A stretch of DNA of 64,000 nt from an uncultured Collinsella sp. Lineage in GTDB: Bacteria > Actinomycetota > Coriobacteriia > Coriobacteriales > Coriobacteriaceae. Positions 59,184 through 64,000 of the stretch are shown piece by piece. Every line of letters starts with the position of its first letter. Position 1 is the first letter of the stretch. A model generated the notes under the pieces. It saw nothing but the letters and a program-made list of their open reading frames with translations. It had not been told where the DNA came from and searched no databases. The stretch spans positions 1 to 64,000 of the forward strand of contig CAAENA010000056.1 of assembly GCA_900757205.1 (NCBI GenBank), written 5' to 3'. A program made the position numbers and the translations under genes.

Positions 59184-61169
59184 TTAGTTCTGCGAGAAAA
59201 AAGGAAACTGACGGGGATCCACCGGCGGATGCGGCATCGGTCCGCCCTGGGGCCCACCCTGCGGGCCACCCTGGCCGCCCATCATCTTATCGATGGCGTC
59301 CTGAACCTCGCCCTCGAACTTTTTCATTCCCTCGTGCAAACGACGTTGACCGTCCTCAGAGCGCAGCTCCTCCATCTGCTCGGGCGAGATGCCCAGTAGC
59401 TCACCCAGCACGCCCATCATCTCGTTTCGCATGCGCTCGCTCGTATCCTCGTCAGCAAAACGGCGCACCTCGGCGCGCGCCAGCGACTCGACCGTCATAC
59501 GCTCCTTGCCGTTAAGCCCCAGGTCGGACCACGCGAGCATGTACGGCCAGGAGCGCTCGGCAAACGAACGGGACGAAACGATCGGCGCCATCGGCAACAT
59601 ACGGCGGGCAGCCTCACCCTGTCGAACGAGCATCAGCAGCAGCGAGCAGGCCTCAGGCTTGCCAGCGGCCATCGGGATATCGTCGAAAGATCGATTGCGA
59701 TCCACGTGCGCCTCGAGCGCGCCATCGACCTCACCCGGCTCAAGCCCGCCGAGCAGCTGCGCCGCGCGGTCGAGCATATCGACCGGGCCGTCGAGCGTCG
59801 AGAGCGCCTGCGCCAGCACTCGCTCCATACAATCTTCCACCGCGTTGAGCGTCACGAGCTCTTGGGGCACCACGGCAGACGTGCGGTTGCGCACGCGCGC
59901 CACAAACTCAAGCGTCGACAGGTACACATCGCCAAAGGGCGCATAATCGCCCTGGTAGCCGCCGCAAAGCGCCGGCGCCGCCAGCGCGTACTCGGTTTTG
60001 GACAGCGGGCTCAGCGCCATCGCACCCAACTCGAGCGCCGTGTCCTCCAGCATGAGGCCCAGCGTACGCGAGCGCAGACGCTCGGCATCGCCCGCCGACA
60101 CGTCGCGATCGAGCACACGCGCCGCATCCGGCGCATCGCGCTCGACGGTGCGAATGTGCAGACGCTCAGCGATGGCGCGGACGGCGGCACAGCGGGCAGC
60201 CTCGGCCTCTTCCTGCGCCGGCGTAAAGATACGGTTACGCCCCAGCACCAGGCCAATCACATTACGCGGGCCCAGAGCGTCGACGGCCAGCGCCGCCAGC
60301 AGGGACGACGGCAAGTCGCCCTCGAGTGCCACCACAGCACGCGACGCACCGTGGGCCCGGGCGTTGTCGCGCACGGCGAGCACCAGCGCCTGCCACAGCC
60401 ACTCCTCGGAACGGAACTCGGGCAGTTCGTGATCTTCCAGGGCATCGAGCATCACGCCGCGCTGGATCTCCTGAACCAGCAGGCTCTCCTCAAAACACGG
60501 CGCCTGGGCCACCACGCGACCACAGTCGTCGAGCACAAACGAACCGCCGGTATACACCGACTCGTCATAGGCACCGATCGGCGCCATGCAGGCAAACCAC
60601 ACGCTGCGCTTGGATGCAATCTTGCGGTAGGCGCCGCTGCGAACGGCGGCGATCGCGGCAGTCTCGCGGTCGGTCATGTCAAACGCGTTGAATTGGAAAT
60701 ACGCAATGAGGTCAACACCGGTCGGCAACATCTCGAGTTCGCGGTCCAAGTCAAAAATCACGGCGATGCGCACGCCGTCCACGTCGAACACCGGCGGCGC
60801 CCAACGCGAGTCGTTGTTCTCGCCACGCTGCAGGGCAATGCTCGAACGCGCCGGCACCACATGACCGTCCTTGAGCATCATATAGTCGAGCAGCGGCTGG
60901 CCCTCAAACGAAACCGCCGCGGGCACGATGCAGATCATGTCAAGCTCCTGGATACGCTCGGCGACACCAGTCAAGCCGGCAAGCATGTCGTGCTCAAAGT
61001 CGGCAGAGCCCACCAGGCCCCCGGGTATGGCACCCATAAAGAGCGGAGCCGGAACGCACAGCACGCGCGCCCCGCGCTCGTGGGCCAGACGAGCCTGGTC
61101 CTCGATGCGGCCGCAAATGCCCTCAATATCACCCAGGCGCATATCGATCTGTGCAAGCGCGAGCTTCAT
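59184..61169 (-). CDS. NAD-synthase-like protein with both active sites degenerate
   Basis: A 661-residue protein with the order of glutamine-dependent NAD+ synthetase: a nitrilase-type amidotransferase domain (1-260) and an ATP-pyrophosphatase domain (270-560). The nitrilase Glu region reads CVPAPLF instead of xPEL, and the nucleophile Cys region reads AVIFDLDRE without Cys. The synthetase P-loop SGGxDS reads ALEGDLPSS. SKTEYALAAPALCGGYQGDYAPFGDVY still matches NadE architecture. The C terminus adds a helical region and a Gly/Gln/Pro-rich tail. It is therefore probably not a working NadE. ATG at 61169 is used. Downstream are ruvCAB; upstream the superoxide reductase. Confidence 0.82.
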   Translation of the reverse strand: MKLALAQIDMRLGDIEGICGRIEDQARLAHERGARVLCVPAPLFMGAIPGGLVGSADFEHDMLAGLTGVAERIQELDMICIVPAAVSFEGQPLLDYMMLKDGHVVPARSSIALQRGENNDSRWAPPVFDVDGVRIAVIFDLDRELEMLPTGVDLIAYFQFNAFDMTDRETAAIAAVRSGAYRKIASKRSVWFACMAPIGAYDESVYTGGSFVLDDCGRVVAQAPCFEESLLVQEIQRGVMLDALEDHELPEFRSEEWLWQALVLAVRDNARAHGASRAVVALEGDLPSSLLAALAVDALGPRNVIGLVLGRNRIFTPAQEEAEAARCAAVRAIAERLHIRTVERDAPDAARVLDRDVSAGDAERLRSRTLGLMLEDTALELGAMALSPLSKTEYALAAPALCGGYQGDYAPFGDVYLSTLEFVARVRNRTSAVVPQELVTLNAVEDCMERVLAQALSTLDGPVDMLDRAAQLLGGLEPGEVDGALEAHVDRNRSFDDIPMAAGKPEACSLLLMLVRQGEAARRMLPMAPIVSSRSFAERSWPYMLAWSDLGLNGKERMTVESLARAEVRRFADEDTSERMRNEMMGVLGELLGISPEQMEELRSEDGQRRLHEGMKKFEGEVQDAIDKMMGGQGGPQGGPQGGPMPHPPVDPRQFPFFSQN

Positions 61170-61210
61170 GGCTCAGCCCTTTCCGTCGTAAACCATCGAA
61201 ATCGTAGTAA

Positions 61211-61241
61211 AAGCGCCGGCCGCATAATGCAGTCGGCGCTT
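61211..61241 (-). terminator. Terminator of the superoxide reductase gene
   Basis: AAGCGCCG/CGGCGCTT arms, 15-base loop, with TTACTACG following on the minus strand directly after the paired TT. Confidence 0.72.
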
Positions 61242-61286
61242 GCATGTGCATATGCTAGCTATGATACCCCGAGCGGGGGCGCGCTC

Positions 61287-61649
61287 CTAGAATGTCGCGG
61301 ACCACAGCCCGTGCAGGTTGCAGTAGGCATAGACGGTACCGGTCTTGGAACCGCCGGCAAAAAACGTCGCGGGCTTCATGCCGGGCTCAAGGTAATGGAC
61401 CTCTAAGCGGCCCTCGGCCTCAAGGGCGATCCACTCAATATAGTGCTCGGGCAGGCTGGGGTGCTCGACCGAGCCCACGCGTGCGCGGATCACGTGACCG
61501 TCACGCTCGCTCTCGACGACCGGCACGTGCTTCTCGTGCGCCGCATCCTCGGTGTTCGCGGTCAGCTCCGTGCAGCCGGCAGGGGTTGCAACGTCGTTGC
61601 CAAGGGCGGCAATGAGCTTGCCATTGGGGTCCTTAAAGAATTTCGCCAT
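61287..61649 (-). CDS. Superoxide reductase (neelaredoxin/class II desulfoferrodoxin type)
   Basis: Reduces superoxide to hydrogen peroxide without making oxygen, the defence of strict anaerobes. The 120-residue protein holds the non-haem iron center II ligands: His in HEKHVPVVE near 45, two His in HPSLPEHYIEW near 65, and Cys plus His in YAYCNLHGLWSATF at the C terminus. The N-terminal Cys4 rubredoxin-like center I of class I proteins is absent (FFKDPNGKLIAALG instead). AAAGGAG lies 6 bases before the ATG. It has its own terminator. Confidence 0.92.
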   Translation of the reverse strand: MAKFFKDPNGKLIAALGNDVATPAGCTELTANTEDAAHEKHVPVVESERDGHVIRARVGSVEHPSLPEHYIEWIALEAEGRLEVHYLEPGMKPATFFAGGSKTGTVYAYCNLHGLWSATF

Positions 61650-61799
61650 GATGTTCTCCTTTGCTGATGTGCCAATGTTCTTGATGGTTCTTATGCCCAA
61701 AGGCAGACAAACCATCCACGGCATTGCAAATGAACACATAACGGGCGGGGACGATGGGGCAGCGTGTGCCATCCGCCCTGGCGGCCCCACCCGAGCGGG

Positions 61800-64000
61800 T
61801 TAGCGCCCGTCGCCGCCCAGCAGCGCCAGAACATCTTCGCGGGTAAACAGCGCCGACGAGATGCCGTCGCCGCCGAGCACGCTGTTGACCAGGTCGCGCT
61901 TGGACTCCTGCATCTGCATGATGCGCTCCTCGATCGTGTCCTTGGCGATGAGCTTGTACACGGTCACGGTATGTTGCTGGCCAATACGATGCGCGCGGTC
62001 GGTCGCTTGGTCCTGCGCCGCCACGTTCCACCACGGGTCGTAGTGGATGACCACGTCGGCCGCCGTCAGGTTAAGGCCCACGCCGCCCGCCTTGAGCGAA
62101 ATCAAAAAGACCGGGACCTCGCCCGCTTGGAACTGCGCGACCATCTTGGCGCGGCTCTCCTTAGATGAAGCGCCCGTGAGCTTAAGGAAGGCGATGTCCT
62201 CCTTGGCCAAGCGCTTACCGATGATATCGAGCATACCCGTAAACTGGCTGAACAACAGGATGCGATGCCCGCCGTCGAGTGCGCCGTGCACGAGCTCCAT
62301 ACACGTATCGAGCTTTGCGCTCCCCGCCTTGTAATCCTCGTAGTGTAGACGTGGGTCGCAGCAGATCTGGCGCAGCTTGGTGAGCTCGGCGAGCACCTTG
62401 AGCTTGTCCTTCTTAAACTCCCCAGCCTCGCGGTGCTGCACCTGCTGGGCGATGCGGTCCTGGTTGGCCAGGTAGAGCTTGCGTTGTTCGCCGGTAAGCT
62501 GTGCCATGACGGTGTCCTCGATCTTCTCGGGCAGGTCGGCCACCACGTCTTCCTTAACACGGCGCAGCACAAACGGCGACACGAGCGCCTGCAGGCGAGC
62601 GGCGCTATCGCCCTCGGCATGCTCGACGGGGCTCTCAAAGCGCTTGGCAAACGACTCGCGCGTCCCCAAAAGGCCCGGCATCAAAAAGTCGAAGATGCTC
62701 CAGAGCTCGGACAGGCGGTTTTCGATGGGCGTGCCCGTCAGGGCAAAGCGCACGCCGGCAGGCAGGCGCTTGGCAGCGCGCGCCACCTGCGTGAGCGGAT
62801 TTTTAATGTACTGTGCCTCATCGAGCACCACGCGGGCAAAATCCTGCTCGACGTACTCGTCGATATCGCGCCGCATAAGGTCATACGACGTCACGACCAC
62901 GCTATGCTCGGCCACGCCGGCGATCTGCACGCGGCGTTGAGCCTTGGCGCCCACAATGGCGCACACATCGAGCGACGGGGCAAAGCGCTCCAGCTCGGCA
63001 GTCCAGTTGTACACGAGTGAGGCCGGGCATACCACGAGCGTGGGCTTGGTGTCCCCCGCCTCCACGCGCGCCAGAATATGCGCAATCATCTGGAGCGTTT
63101 TGCCCAGGCCCATGTCGTCGGCCAAGATGCCGCCAAGGCCCAGGTGTTCGAGCGAGCCGAGCCACTGGTATCCGTCGACCTGGTAGCCGCGCATCGTTGC
63201 CTTGAGCGATGCCGGCACCGTAAAGTCCATCTTGCCGAGCGTGTCCAGGCGCTCGACGGTACGGCGGAACGCAGCGTCGCGATCGGCCTCGAGCGCCGGC
63301 GTGCGTGCGAGCATGCTGTCGACGAACAGGGTGCTCGACGCGGGAAGCGACACGCCGTCGAGCAGGTCGACGGCATCGACACCCAGGTCCTCGGCAAGGC
63401 CAAACGCGGCGCGCGCCCCCTCGTCCAGGCGAATGATGTCGCCGGACGTAAGGCGCGCAAACGTTTGATGGCGCTTGTACGAATCGAGATAGACGGCAAG
63501 GTCCGCGGCCGAAAGCCCGCTCGCGCCCAGCTCGACATCGAGCAGATTGCTCTTAACGGTCGCACGAACCGAGAGCTTGGGCGCGGGGCGGACCGAGATC
63601 TGGCGCAGACGGTCGCTGAGCATGACCTCACCCAGTTCGGACAGGGCGGACAGGCCCTCGGTCAGCAGGCAGAACAAGCGGGCGTCATCGCGCTCCTCAA
63701 ACGCCAGACCGCCCTCGTAGAAATCGAAGTACAGGGCCGCCGTATCCATAACGCGAAACTCCGCCACCTCGTCGCGGGGCGGCACACCGGGGCGCTGCTC
63801 TTCGAAGGGGCTGCCCGGAGCGCCCAGGCTAAAGAGATCCGCCGACCAATCGCCGTAGGTAACCGTAATTTTGCAGGTCACGAGCCCATCGTCGACACCG
63901 ATCGCCATAGCAAAGCTCGGCTCGGGTGCCACGGTATCGAGCGCGGCGGGCGCGGTGAGGTCGGTGTAGTCGCGCAAAATGGGCAGCGCCATACGGCAGA
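61800..64000 (-). CDS. SNF2-family DEAD/DEAH helicase, 5' end beyond the window
   Basis: At least 733 codons of a SNF2/RapA-type ATPase; the frame is still open at base 64000, and complete bacterial relatives usually carry an N-terminal SWIM or SNF2-associated region, so the ATG at 63992 is probably internal. Motifs: ILADDMGLGKTLQMIAH (Walker A), VVLDEAQYIKNP (DEAQ), FALTGTPIENRLSELWSIF (motif III), then RILLFSQFTGMLDII, LISLKAGGVGLNLTAADVVI and DQATDRAHRIGQ (motifs IV-VI). Such proteins remodel nucleoprotein, for example RNA polymerase. The gap 61650-61799 before the superoxide reductase has no gene and only weak hairpins. Confidence 0.92.
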   Translation of the reverse strand, partial: CRMALPILRDYTDLTAPAALDTVAPEPSFAMAIGVDDGLVTCKITVTYGDWSADLFSLGAPGSPFEEQRPGVPPRDEVAEFRVMDTAALYFDFYEGGLAFEERDDARLFCLLTEGLSALSELGEVMLSDRLRQISVRPAPKLSVRATVKSNLLDVELGASGLSAADLAVYLDSYKRHQTFARLTSGDIIRLDEGARAAFGLAEDLGVDAVDLLDGVSLPASSTLFVDSMLARTPALEADRDAAFRRTVERLDTLGKMDFTVPASLKATMRGYQVDGYQWLGSLEHLGLGGILADDMGLGKTLQMIAHILARVEAGDTKPTLVVCPASLVYNWTAELERFAPSLDVCAIVGAKAQRRVQIAGVAEHSVVVTSYDLMRRDIDEYVEQDFARVVLDEAQYIKNPLTQVARAAKRLPAGVRFALTGTPIENRLSELWSIFDFLMPGLLGTRESFAKRFESPVEHAEGDSAARLQALVSPFVLRRVKEDVVADLPEKIEDTVMAQLTGEQRKLYLANQDRIAQQVQHREAGEFKKDKLKVLAELTKLRQICCDPRLHYEDYKAGSAKLDTCMELVHGALDGGHRILLFSQFTGMLDIIGKRLAKEDIAFLKLTGASSKESRAKMVAQFQAGEVPVFLISLKAGGVGLNLTAADVVIHYDPWWNVAAQDQATDRAHRIGQQHTVTVYKLIAKDTIEERIMQMQESKRDLVNSVLGGDGISSALFTREDVLALLGGDGR

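Noticed and set aside
59706..61406. 566-codon plus-strand open frame opposite the NAD-synthase-like gene
   Set aside because: Arg/His-rich composition typical of an antisense shadow; the minus-strand frame carries recognisable NadE-type domains.
63992..64000. ATG at 63992 as the true start of the SNF2 helicase
   Set aside because: The frame remains open to the window end, no ribosome site fits, and the family normally has more N-terminal sequence.
1..64000. tRNA or rRNA genes
   Set aside because: I looked for T-loop GGTTCRA-type motifs and rRNA landmarks in the gaps and recognised none; a tRNAscan run would settle this.

Overview
This window reads as ordinary chromosome of a high-GC, strictly anaerobic gut actinobacterium of the class Coriobacteriia, most likely Collinsella. 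The reasons are protein content and style rather than a marker gene: an arginine deiminase pathway, a class III fructose-1,6-bisphosphatase, a superoxide reductase instead of catalase, a C69 dipeptidase, folate one-carbon enzymes (FolD, FchA, Fhs), large DUF4430 surface proteins, and intergenic palindromic repeats. No rRNA, tRNA, CRISPR array, integrase or insertion sequence was recognised. About 47 protein genes are supported, two of them cut by the window edges.

Layout. 1-3.2 kb: an M20 dipeptidase, a HAD phosphatase and a DegV fatty-acid-binding protein. 3.2-7.5 kb: an accessory-looking island with a 230-bp inverted-repeat element, a large TOTE-type primase-helicase bracketed by two copies of a palindromic repeat, and a DinJ/YafQ-like toxin-antitoxin pair. 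7.5-14.4 kb: a LOG-family protein, tgt, an SDR oxidoreductase, a tail-anchored coiled-coil protein and queA. Two copies of a structured repeat with compensatory changes lie directly after the SDR and queA stop codons. 14.5-20.4 kb: arginine catabolism, with transporter-arcA-arcB on the minus strand and, divergently, a second and unusual arginine deiminase followed by an XRE/S24-like regulator. 20.5-31 kb: queH, a DUF3267 metalloprotease-like protein, a MetRS-like synthetase, an RsmB/NOP-type rRNA methyltransferase, a 56-residue membrane protein, a TIM-barrel protein, a second DegV, fbp and two GtrA proteins.

31-39 kb is the most striking block. A cobalamin riboswitch precedes a 2150-residue surface protein with Ig-like repeats, a DUF4430 (transcobalamin-C-like) domain, a beta-propeller, an InlB-type repeat and a C-terminal membrane anchor. 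Translationally adjacent is a second, membrane-anchored DUF4430 protein. The reading offered here is a B12-repressed surface system for capturing corrinoids. 39-44.9 kb: an AarF/UbiB kinase with a phasin-like partner, a C69 dipeptidase, a second copy of the 230-bp inverted-repeat element, and folD-fchA.

45-56.7 kb: two paralogous lipoproteins sharing an identical palindromic upstream site, a Tat-exported PI-PLC-like protein with a sortase-like tail, a PH-like small protein, an orphan YhcG-type nuclease, a zinc-ribbon protein, a CDF cation exporter, a PASTA-like membrane protein and fhs. 56.8-64 kb: ruvCAB with a LexA-box-like site upstream, a NAD-synthase-like protein that has lost both active sites, a superoxide reductase, and a SNF2 helicase running out of the window. 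Tgt, QueA and QueH together make the queuosine tRNA modification. FolD, FchA and Fhs interconvert one-carbon folates. The Arc genes give ATP and ammonia from arginine if a carbamate kinase exists elsewhere.
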